Positions 55,750 through 64,000 of a stretch of 64,000 bases of DNA are shown here, one piece after another. The notes beneath the pieces were generated by a model. The model did no database searches. It was not told the DNA's origin and worked only from the letters and a program-made list of their open reading frames with translations. Each line of letters opens with the position of its first letter. The first letter of the stretch is position 1. Source of the stretch: Malaya genurostris (taxonomy: Eukaryota > Arthropoda > Insecta > Diptera > Culicidae). Made by a program: the position numbers and the translations under genes. The stretch is from positions 12,617,631-12,681,630 of the forward strand of contig NC_080571.1 in NCBI RefSeq assembly GCF_030247185.1. The letters run 5' to 3'.

Positions 55750-56537
55750 TATGTTCAGCAGTGAATGGACAAAGAATATTAATAATAGAAAAGAAAGAAC
55801 CCAAAAGTAAGAACAAAGACAAACGTACGCTTGTGTGTTTATGAATGAACACTTGTATATGTACAATGTGAACTTAAATGGAGGTTAGAATGGAGAAATA
55901 CAACAAACCTATTAAAAAAACATAAACATAAATTATTTCATATCCCAAGTAGCAATTAAAACTTGTTAAAATTGGCATGTTTCACAATTGCTACAGAATT
56001 GTCAGATATGTTTGACAAATGATTTTACATGTTTTAGTAACAAATGTGAAAATCATTCATATTACTGCTTGTGAAACCAAGTCAAAAACCTAAACGGATT
56101 AAGTTCCACATCGGTTTATTTAACTGATTCTATAATAAGTTTATTTGAGCAGTTTCATTTTCGGTTTCCTCTTAACAAATATGACTGATATGAAACATAT
56201 CAAACAAGAAACTTGTTGCACATCATACAAGCAAACTGCGCTTTTTCAATCGCACAATCGTTGCGAGAAGAGTAAAGAAAAACAATGCTAGAATAATGTT
56301 TGCTACTTGGGATGTCTTTCTATAAAAAATGTCAGACCGAGGGTAATGTTTCAAACCAGCCGTTTTTCGTTATTTTCGAGGACACTGTCTATATTGCACA
56401 TTGCAAAGATCGATAGCCAATAAAAGTTTAAGAATCTACATGAAACCTTAAATCGATAGATAAATTATAAATATGTAAAAATGATGGTAAAAAACGAAAA
56501 AGGTCTGACTGGACCCATCAGTCAGACGGAGAGTTAA

Positions 56538-57160
56538 ATTTGTTGTTCATTTTTTTCGAGTACTTATTTCGCTAAATTCACATGAAGTTACCGAAGTACA
56601 CCTGTTAAATAAGCTTGAAAACAAATCGAATCCAAGTTCTAAATTTGTTGCAATTTAGTTACAATTGTTTTGCATTTGTTGCTCATTTTATTATATTTTT
56701 TCAAGTGCTACGCTAAGTTCACATGATGTTAACAAAGTGCCTCTTCTAAGTAAGCTTGAAAACAAATCGAAATCCAATGAATAATTTGTTACTTATTAGT
56801 TGCTAATAAGTTACGGTAAGTTTAAATTTGTTTTAAATTTTCCAAGTATTTCACTACGTTCACATGAAGTTAACGGAATACCCTTTCTAAATAAACTAGA
56901 AAACAAATGCTAGTGCATGATTGGTTGCTAATTAGTTGTTAATTGGTTACAATGGTTCTGAATATATTGCTCTCTTTTATTTCTAAATAAGCTTCAAAAT
57001 AAATCGAAACACGGTTGCTTAATTTTTTTCGAGTAATTCGTTTAGTTCATATAATGTTAAGAAGTACTCGAAAAAAAACATGAGCCACAAATTCGAAACA
57101 ACCGTAACTAATTAGTAACTAATAAACAGCAAATTGTTCATCTATTTGCATTGTCATCGC
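56538..57160. repeat. 141-bp satellite array, degenerate
   Basis: TTCACATGA starts at 56577, 56718 and 56859 (period 141), with AATAAGCTTGAAAACAAATCG about 28 bp after each and AATTTGTTGC/AATTAGTTG blocks between. Later units carry deletions and the last part (57060-57150) reads in inverted sense (GAAACAACCGTAACTAATTA). Confidence 0.75.
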
Positions 57161-59726
57161 CGAGAAGTGCCTCGCTAAGATCATGTTCATCTTAAAATTT
57201 ACATTTCATGCATGTAAACTTTACGGATTGATTGATTACCATAAAATAAACTTGAACATTGTGTTGTATGAAAATACTGAGTTTTGACGTGAATACGTCT
57301 TACTTAGGGGCGCCTTTTCAAAAATGTTGCAGTACAATAATGGGTAGAACTCAATCGTGAACATTTCTTGTTGTACTCTACACGACAAACATAATTTGTG
57401 CTCCATGACACCGAAAATATGGTCAGCAATTTATGATAAAATTTTCAGTGGTATGAGATAACTACAATTAGCCTGAAATTAATTTGTTCTAAAATGTTTG
57501 GTATCACAGAGGAAAACTTCTGACACATGTTTGCTTTTCTCTGACTCGGATAACGGCTTCGATATATTACATTTAGTCCAGCGCATCCTGAGCACATCAT
57601 TATAATCGGTAAAATTCCTAATCCATATTCAGGATCAGACATCAGTTCTAGAATCAAAATTTGTTTTCATATCCAGGCTACTCAATACTCAAATTCAGAT
57701 GCAAAACTCAGTTCTAGAATGAATGTAACATTCTGTTTCAGGTTAGATATTTAGAAGTGTGAATGAAACTCGACAGTTTTTTTTTCGTATTCACGTCATC
57801 CAGTTATTAGCCACCCGTTTTTCTTTTTGCTCATAGAACACATAACCGCTCGTTTCGGTTCAACGAAATCATATAATTTCGGTTTTGGGTAATCCGGCAT
57901 TTTATATTTTTTGGTCTTAGTTTTCTGTCGAGTTATAACAGATAAGCTTCTGCCAAGAAAAACCTTAGTTTTTAAACTCAACAATGTGTTCGTTTCATCT
58001 GGAATATTGAAAGTTCGATGAGCTGGCTTTCGACGAATTGATGAAATGACCCGCTTCCATTGCATTTCCTACGGGACAATACTGTGAAGTAAATCAACAC
58101 CTAATCAAATAAACCGCAAAAAATTCGCAAAAATCTCAAATTCCGCAAGGACCGCAAGTAATCCGTAACGAGCCGTAGCAACCCTAGCAGTGGCAGAAAA
58201 GTATTTCATCAATCTCCGTAATAAATTCCGAACGGCGCTTCTGATTCAAGTTCAGCTCCGATTGTCCGATCCATCCGAAAATTATCGAACCATCGAACTA
58301 ACGTTTCCAAAACGTGTCTTATCCAATCAAAAATCGAAACACCTTCGGGGTTTAGCCAGTTTCGCGCCAGGCACTGGAAAACTGGAAGGAAGGGCGATAA
58401 CGATTGAACGAGAAGTTTTTGCCCTCTGGAGAAATTATCACTTTTGCGATAATACGTAATTTTCATCACGTTACAACAGTGCCGGTCGCAAACGATCCGA
58501 CCAGGGGTTGTTACGAGAGAGCGAATGAACAAATAACATCACGCAAGGGTATCGCCTAATGGAACCGGAACTTACCTGGGAATCGGTTAGTGCTTCAGCG
58601 GCAATAATGGGGCATTTTCTTTGGCATCGGGAGTTTGAGAGTCGGGTAAAATGTGCGAAACTCGAACAACCAAATTCTAGCGTTTTACGAAGCGTCCGTT
58701 TGGTCCCACATTTCCTTAATTATTGAAAGGATGTGTGCGTGTATGATTCGAATATTGTGAAATACCTGGTCCTGCTTCCCGGTACTGGGAACCAGAAGGG
58801 AAGGTGGCTGGAATTATATCTTGATTGAGTTTTCGTGAAAACAATCGTGCAGTGATTTGTTTTATGAGCTGAAAAGGGCCGGAGGAGTGGGTGTTTGATT
58901 TATCTGCCTCATGGGTAAAATTTCCTTCCGCTTATCGGAGAGTACCGTCAGCGAATGCTTCCTGGTTCTGCTATGAGTTACGTGATGATTTAATCCTGCT
59001 CTTGTTCATCGTGCAAAACGTAGGTGTATTCATCAGATCTGCTCCACTGCAAAGCCCTACCTCGGTTGGGGTTGGGCACTGGTAAGCTGCCGATTATACT
59101 AACAGAGACACAGCTTAAGTAGTCGAGTTCAAAGAGGACTCCGGGCTAATGGTGACACATGTCTGTAGCCATCAGTCCGATTAGTTTCCCCACTGTACGA
59201 ATGTCGGGAACCTCGAGTCGACTTGTTTCAGTCACTTCAGTTACGTTCGGTGTCAGAAGGCTGGCCGTTGGGTGGAATGCATTCTCACAGGGATTCGACC
59301 TGAGCCAGCATTTCTCGACGGAACTACTGCCAACCGCAGAGATTTACCTACACTCAATTATTTTCCAGGGATTGCAATCTATTTTCAGACGATAGGACTC
59401 GTCGTTAATGCTGAGTTACCGAACCGGATGGAGTGTGTGTGTGTGATTAGATCAGATGCATAGGAATATTGTTCCACCTGTTGCAGTTATTGTTCAGTGA
59501 TTGAATTGATTGTTTTAACCTCAAGTAGCACATTGGTGAACTGATGATAGCCATGTAATACACAGAAGTTTTGCTTTGCTGTACGCACTAGAATACAAAG
59601 GGAATTTTATTCGATTGGTGGAACAAAACTGCTTTCATTCCGTTAAGTTTGAGTAATTTGTGTGTCAAGTAATGTACTTCAGCTTTGTATTGTCGAGTTT
59701 TACGGTGTAGAAGTGCCCCAATTCCA
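57161..59726. other. Unique sequence, GC-richer at about 58080-59480
   Basis: No family is recognised. Frames at 57796-58065 (minus), 58190-58459 (plus), 58209-58532 (minus) and 59159-59395 (plus) show no domain. A host-gene intron or regulatory region is possible. Confidence 0.35.
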
Positions 59727-59832
59727 CATAAACTTTTCATCTGCTTAGCCGTTTATTTTTACCCGCTCGGTGACATTAGCAGTTCAACATAGACTGCTAA
59801 CGCATAGATAAATTGAAGACGGAACGAAAAAT
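59727..59832. repeat. Palindromic MITE, right-hand part
   Basis: CATCTGCTTAGCCGTTTA, AGCAGTTCAACATAGACTGC and TTGAAGACGGAACGAAA correspond to the right arm of the fold-back family. The left arm is absent. Confidence 0.55.
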
Positions 59833-60374
59833 AATGAAAATATTTTATAATTATTAAAAGCAAAATTGCTCTGAATGTGATAAGTGTTCATTTGATATGA
59901 TGTAAGTTAGGAATTCAATACGAACTTTTCAGAAGAAACAAAGAATCTTACGGATTCAACTTAGAGGGTGTTATGATGGAAAATTTCCTCTCTGCAACAC
60001 GCGTTTTCATTGGTCTGCATTTTACTTTCAGTTCCACCGAACTTTTCGTGTTCCTTTTGGGTTCCATAAGAACTATGCAAAATTTTAACTCGATCGGTGA
60101 AACTATATTTTCTCAACCGAAATTTATAGTTTGTATGGGATTCTATATGGGAAAATTGACTTTTTACAAAGAAAAAAATCGGTTGGAAATCACCCTATGG
60201 ATTCTAAAAATCAGTGCCTATAATATTTTCGTTGGAAATTTAACGCGGAAGAAAACTTTCGAGAACCGCAGAATAATCCGACATTTGTAGAAAAAGTTAT
60301 TAAAGGAAAACCAACACAAGGTCCGAGCCATGGCTCATTCCTTACACAGTTCGAAGAAATCTTGTGATTTTACT
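59833..60374. other. No gene seen
   Basis: The 105-codon frame at 59973-60290 (plus) has no recognisable domain. The sequence is AT-rich. Confidence 0.45.
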
Positions 60375-60607
60375 GCCTGATTGCATTTCGCACGGCTTTT
60401 TCACTTACTCCTTCCATTTTTGCTATCTTTCTCAGTGACAGTCCGCGTTCTGTGTACCATTTGTACACAATTTTTCGACGTTGTTCTGCTGAAAGTCCAC
60501 GCATTTCGAAACAAACTAATGAAAACGAATAAACAGCTGCACAAGTGGTTAGAGAAGAGTGTAAACAACAGGACGCAGCCATAAAAATTGACAGATTCTG
60601 AACCATT
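60375..60607 (-). pseudogene. DD37E transposon fragment (copy C)
   Basis: This matches the 5' leader and first codons of the transposase of copies A and B (RGLSAEQRRKIVYKW, LRKIAKMEGVSEKAVRNAI) and stops there. The terminal repeat is cut off at about 60607 and everything after the first helix-turn-helix is missing. Confidence 0.85.
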
Positions 60608-61006
60608 TCTTCGCTCCACTTCATAGTCTGAGTGTTTCACGGCCCTTAAAAAAAATTACAGTCTGGTAATGAACGGTGCTCTGTGGTGTTTACCAAGAGA
60701 GAATCGCGAGAGAATGATGATTCTCATACTAGGTTGCAATATTTCGAAACCCTTGTGTGGAGCATACACAGACATTTTCATAGACACAGCTTATATAAAG
60801 GTGATGTGCACATAGTTAGAATAAGCGGCAATAGTACAAATGATTCCATCGCAATTATCAACTGCCCATACATCGGATCGGATCGCGAAACGAGAATAAG
60901 CGACCGTTTGTTGCTTCAGAGAGAATACACACGGCAGCGTGCTAACCTGTGATTCTCAGACAGGTCATCGAGAGAAATTCGCTCTCGCACTGGTGTCTAT
61001 TCTATG
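60608..61006. other. No gene seen; GAGAGAAT-rich
   Basis: GAGAGAATCGCGAGAGAATG (60700) and CGAGAGAAATTCGCTCTCGC (60969) face each other about 250 bp apart with GATTCTCA words, so this may be a decayed palindromic element. No coding signal. Confidence 0.35.
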
Positions 61007-61480
61007 TTAGATGAGCCATGCCGGGTTTTTGTTGTTGCGATGATATCCGTCTCTCTTTGATGACACTGATTCAATCGTGTGAAGAGTTGCCAGTGAGTGT
61101 TTTCTTTGATACGATAAAAGCCATCCTTGAGCAGCGATATTCTTGGTTGTGCGCATTGTTTGCGGCTTATCACGCGTTGATTTGTCAATAATAGTGCCAG
61201 CTTCTCTCAATCTTTTCAAAAGAAAACGCACATACGGAGCTGACGGCGCCTCTTTTCTTCCCATTTTCACACGTAATTTTCGCACACATTCCCCAACATT
61301 ACCATGATTTTCAAAGTAATACTGCACTATTTTCCTGCGTTCCTCAAGCGTATGCACAATCATTTTCGTTCAGCGGAAGAATAAAACTAAGTTTCTGTCA
61401 AATCAGAAGTGACATTAAGGTTACCAATGTCGAAATAACCGCTAGTTCACAAAAAAAGTTAGATGGCGGACTGTACATTT
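61007..61480 (-). pseudogene. DD41D-type transposase, N-terminal fragment
   Basis: The frame from 61363 shows TLEERRKIVQYYFENHGNVG, then APYVRFLLKRLREAGTIIDK and MRTTKNIAA. This is the DNA-binding domain layout (first helix-turn-helix, linker, RT.EN region) of transposases like that at 33961. After about 61140 the frame diverges and no catalytic motif follows. The 5' leader runs to 61480, where a DD37E element begins at a TA. Confidence 0.65.
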
Positions 61481-61482
61481 TA

Positions 61483-62673
61483 AGGAGTGTATCGAAAATA
61501 AGCTATCCACATACATTTGTGTTGTACGCATGTAATTGTGATGGTATTTTATACTCAGATCACAGAATGCAGTACGTTTGGCTATCAGCTTTCGTTTGTT
61601 CACTTGTTTGTGCGGTTGAAATTCTGCGTTTTCAAAATGTCGCGGGATGAAAAGAAAATGAAAATTAAGGTTAGGGTCACATGGCTAAGTGAGAAGGGTA
61701 TTACTTGGTGAAAATTGGTGAAGCGGTGTAGAATTCATCAGGCCAGTGTTAAAACCATCATTAATAAGTTTGGGGAACACTATTCTTTGGATGAGTTACC
61801 AGGAAGCGGCAGAAAACCCGGTTCTTCCAACCCGAAAATAGAACAGAAAGTGGTATCTCTAATCATGAAGAACAAATCAATGTCAATACGTGATTTGGCC
61901 AAAAAAAGCAGGAACGAGTGTCGAAATCATCCAGCGTTCAAGAGGCGAAATTACCTGAAGACCTACATGAAGCAGAAAATCTCGAAACAAAGTGTAGAAC
62001 AGAAGAAGCGACCAGCAACAAGGGCCCGGAAATTGTATTGTAAAGAGGATATGAGCGATGCGGATAGGTCTATTCAAGTGGAGAAATTCGGTCGAAATGT
62101 ACTGGTATGGCAAGCAATATGTTCCTGTGGTTTGAAGGCAACCATTTTTCACACAACCGGAACTATAAATGCAGACATGGTTTCGATCTGAGTGTCTCCA
62201 GAAGGAATTTCTGCCTTTATAAAAGAAGCATAGTACACCTACACTGTTTTGGCCGGATTTAGCGTCGGCTCACTATGCCAAAGCCACACTCAATTGGCTT
62301 GCGGAAAAGGATTTAAATTTCGTTGAGAAAAATATCAATACACCAAATTACCCTCAGCTTCGACCCATCGAACGTTACTGGGCAATCGTGAAGAGGGTCT
62401 TCAAGGAGTCTGGTAAGGCAGCTGGGAACATTCAGGAGTTCAAAAAAATGTGGTCTCAAGCGTCCACAAAATGCGATGCAACACTTGTGATGAAGAGCGT
62501 TCGATCAATAGTTCGAAATCTCGTGAAGGAATAACTTAAATTTCATCCGGTTTTCTTTATGCTCAAGTTTAACCTCGTACAATAAAGGATCAATTTTTAG
62601 TTTGAATAAAATATCGTTTTTTATCATAATTTGAAAAAAAAAATTGAGGATAGCTAATTTTCGATACACTCCT
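61483..62673 (+). mobile_element. DD37E-type transposon, second family
   Basis: It is flanked by TA (61481-61482 and 62674-62675). The inverted ends AGGAGTGTATCGAAAATAAG and (right end, reversed) AGGAGTGTATCGAAAATTAG extend about 25 bp. The length of 1191 bp includes a disabled transposase. The terminus differs from the CTGTCCCAG family, so it is a distinct lineage. Confidence 0.88.
61638..62534 (+). pseudogene. DD37E transposase, second family, multiply broken
   Basis: Transposase related to that at 54608-55606. It starts MSRDEKKMK. An in-frame TGA follows at 61709-61711 (in ITW-stop-KLVKRC). The helix-turn-helix region (ASVKTIINKFGE, MSIRDLAKK) and the linker (YLKTYMKQKISK) continue to KLYCKEDMSD. 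There the sequence jumps directly to QVEKFGRNVLVWQAIC, so the first catalytic aspartate block is deleted. Further frame changes occur near 62190 and 62230. The second aspartate (FWPDLASAHY) and glutamate (LRPIERYWA) are still visible with 37 residues between. It ends at 62534. Confidence 0.87.
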
Positions 62674-62675
62674 TA

Positions 62676-62934
62676 ACGGTTGATCTGAGTTATTTGATGT
62701 CTTCGCAATAGTAACCCAGCTTAGTATGAAGATTCTTTTTCAGTGACAAAACATGTTCCGGAACTTACTGTAAAGACACCAAAAAGTCATGTCAATTTTT
62801 TTTTGTTTGTTTAGAATAGCATCGTCTACATATATCTTCTAAACTGTACTAGATAGGAAGTTTATGTCTTCGGCAAAGTTATTGGATTTGAGTTTATCTA
62901 AAACATTATCGAGGACACCAAGAACCTATTTCTT
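62676..62934. other. No gene seen
   Basis: AT-rich sequence. No feature is recognised. Confidence 0.5.
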
Positions 62935-63015
62935 CATATTAAAGAGCCACTACGAATCCTTCCAGGTCGGCACTCGAACATATGTCAACTGGGTTGTAAG
63001 ACTAGTGTAACCAGA
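62935..63015 (-). mobile_element. tRNA-derived SINE fragment
   Basis: In reverse complement this reads AGTCTTACAACCCAGTTGAC, then TATGTTCGAGTGCCGACCTG GAAGGATTC. It matches the SINE at 18985-19087. Confidence 0.6.
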
Positions 63016-64000
63016 GATATCTTGTTGGATAGCTACCTGTACTCTATAGAGAATCGCAAAGATTTCTACTTGAATGAGATTGTTGTAATAACATTTTACG
63101 ACAGTAGACACCAGCACCGGGTCGACCGACCAAAGAAGAACCGTTTGTTTAACATGTTATAGGAACTCTTCAAGTTGACAATCCCACTACTCAGCTGGAG
63201 TTACACTCAAACCTCTATTATTGTAATAATTCGTAAATCAAATCATGACGTACAAACAGTTCACGTTTTTCTTAATTTTCAAAGTAAAAAAAGTTTTCCA
63301 TATGTATACGTATTATTGGATATGTTTAATATAATGGAAAATTTTGGAACGAATATCATCAGTATTTTCAGCAAAAGGATGTTTTAAGTCGCTTAAATAT
63401 CCAAGATGGCGTATTCAGGTAAATCGATATTCGTTACAAACCATCAGAATATAGATATTTCCGGATCGGGTTTGATGAGTAAATGGCGAAAAACGGTGTT
63501 TGAGGTCGTTCCTAAATCCAAAATGTCGGCTTCCGGTTAATTGGTATTCCTGGAAAATTCTTACAATTTGTGTCGATATTACTAGAATTGTTCGAATACC
63601 TTTACAAAATGCATATTTTTGGAACGGTTCTCATGAGTAGGCGCTTACAATTTTGAAACAGTGGTACAATATCTGCGCCAGATCCTAATTATAGCCGGAT
63701 TTGGAAGAAAATACTTAAATACCATTTAAATCAGGTTTAAATTACCAAAACATTTTAAGCTAGACAAAAGGGTGAGGGAAAAATGTCAAAACTCATAATA
63801 TTTTTCAAATTTGAAACATTAAACAGTGCCCTAAATGAAGCAAAACTCAGGATATAAAGAACTGGATGGCTATACCATCCTGGAATTCGGAACCACCTCA
63901 AACGTTGTTTTCCTACATCTACTTATCTAATCCGTTCCGTAAATAACCAGGATTTTCGAGGAATATCAATAAACCGAAAGTCGGTTCGTAAAAAACAGTT
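63016..64000. other. No gene seen; decayed repeats
   Basis: AT-rich sequence. Words such as CCAAGATGGCG, AAAATGTCGGCTTCCGG and GGAACGAATATCATCAG/GGAACGGTTCTCATGAG repeat about every 100-120 bp from 63345 to 63660. This may be a diverged low-copy repeat, but no boundary is visible. Confidence 0.4.

Larger units (their letters stand above)
53818..56533. mobile_element. piggyBac-like non-autonomous element (TTAA ends)
   Basis: TTAA is present at both sides (53814-53817 and 56534-56537). The left end CCCTCCGTCTGAC and right end (reversed) CTCTCCGTCTGACTGATGGG are inverted. Sub-terminal GGTCTGACTGATGGGTC repeats occur near both ends and CAGACCGAGGGTA at about 56335. TTAA target duplication and CCC-starting ends are piggyBac traits. 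No piggyBac transposase is seen. A DD37E transposon is inserted at 54498-55749. Confidence 0.65.

Overview
This window looks like a transposon-dense stretch of a dipteran genome, most likely a mosquito. It is AT-rich and full of eukaryotic transposable elements, with long simple repeats (TA, GT, TC and GAAGGA tracts). It carries recurrent short dispersed repeats (GAGCTGAGTCGAATGG..., ...GAAAGGCAAAA) that I associate from memory with culicine mosquito genomes. I could not confirm the species. No host protein-coding gene can be called with confidence. Almost every recognisable coding sequence belongs to a mobile element, and most are broken.

Layout. 1-9.4 kb: a fold-back element with two tRNA-like arms, an irritans-type mariner (copy 1), a short LINE 3' end, and a unique GC-richer stretch at about 7.1-8.7 kb. 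9.4-23 kb: a Helitron carrying a LINE-ORF1-like retroposon. This lies in a 4.5-kb direct tandem duplication (10045-14609 / 14610-19087), followed by older, diverged repeats of the same purine-rich material, SINE pieces and palindromic MITEs. 23-27.2 kb: minisatellites, another palindromic MITE, a unique GC-richer segment at about 25.0-26.7 kb (possible 5' exon/UTR of a host gene) and a 240-bp (GT)n tract. 27.8-36 kb: a PIF/Harbinger remnant, two head-to-tail Helitrons, and jockey-like LINE pieces, one split at a TA by a DD41D mariner-like element. 37-45 kb: an internally deleted DD37E transposon, two tiny retro-insertions with target-site duplications, and a full-length but frame-broken RTE-type LINE. 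48-52.9 kb: mariner copy 2, palindromic MITEs, a second tRNA-like fold-back element and the most complete ORF1-only retroposon. 53.3-57.1 kb: a MITE and a piggyBac-like element (TTAA ends) inserted in a 141-bp satellite and itself containing a DD37E transposon with an open transposase frame. 57-64 kb: unique sequence, DD37E and DD41D fragments, and a second, defective DD37E family.

How the parts relate. Several elements come as complementary defective partners: an apparently intact DD37E transposase with one eroded terminus sits in the same window as a terminus-complete internal-deletion derivative. Mariner copy 1 keeps its catalytic residues but has one stop codon and a lost end, while copy 2 keeps both ends but lost a catalytic aspartate. 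The best candidate for something little described is the ORF1-only retroposon, which has defined 5' ends, a 13-bp target-site duplication and a 3' tail shared with nearby tRNA-derived SINEs. The two-locus family of inverted tRNA-like composite elements is the next best.
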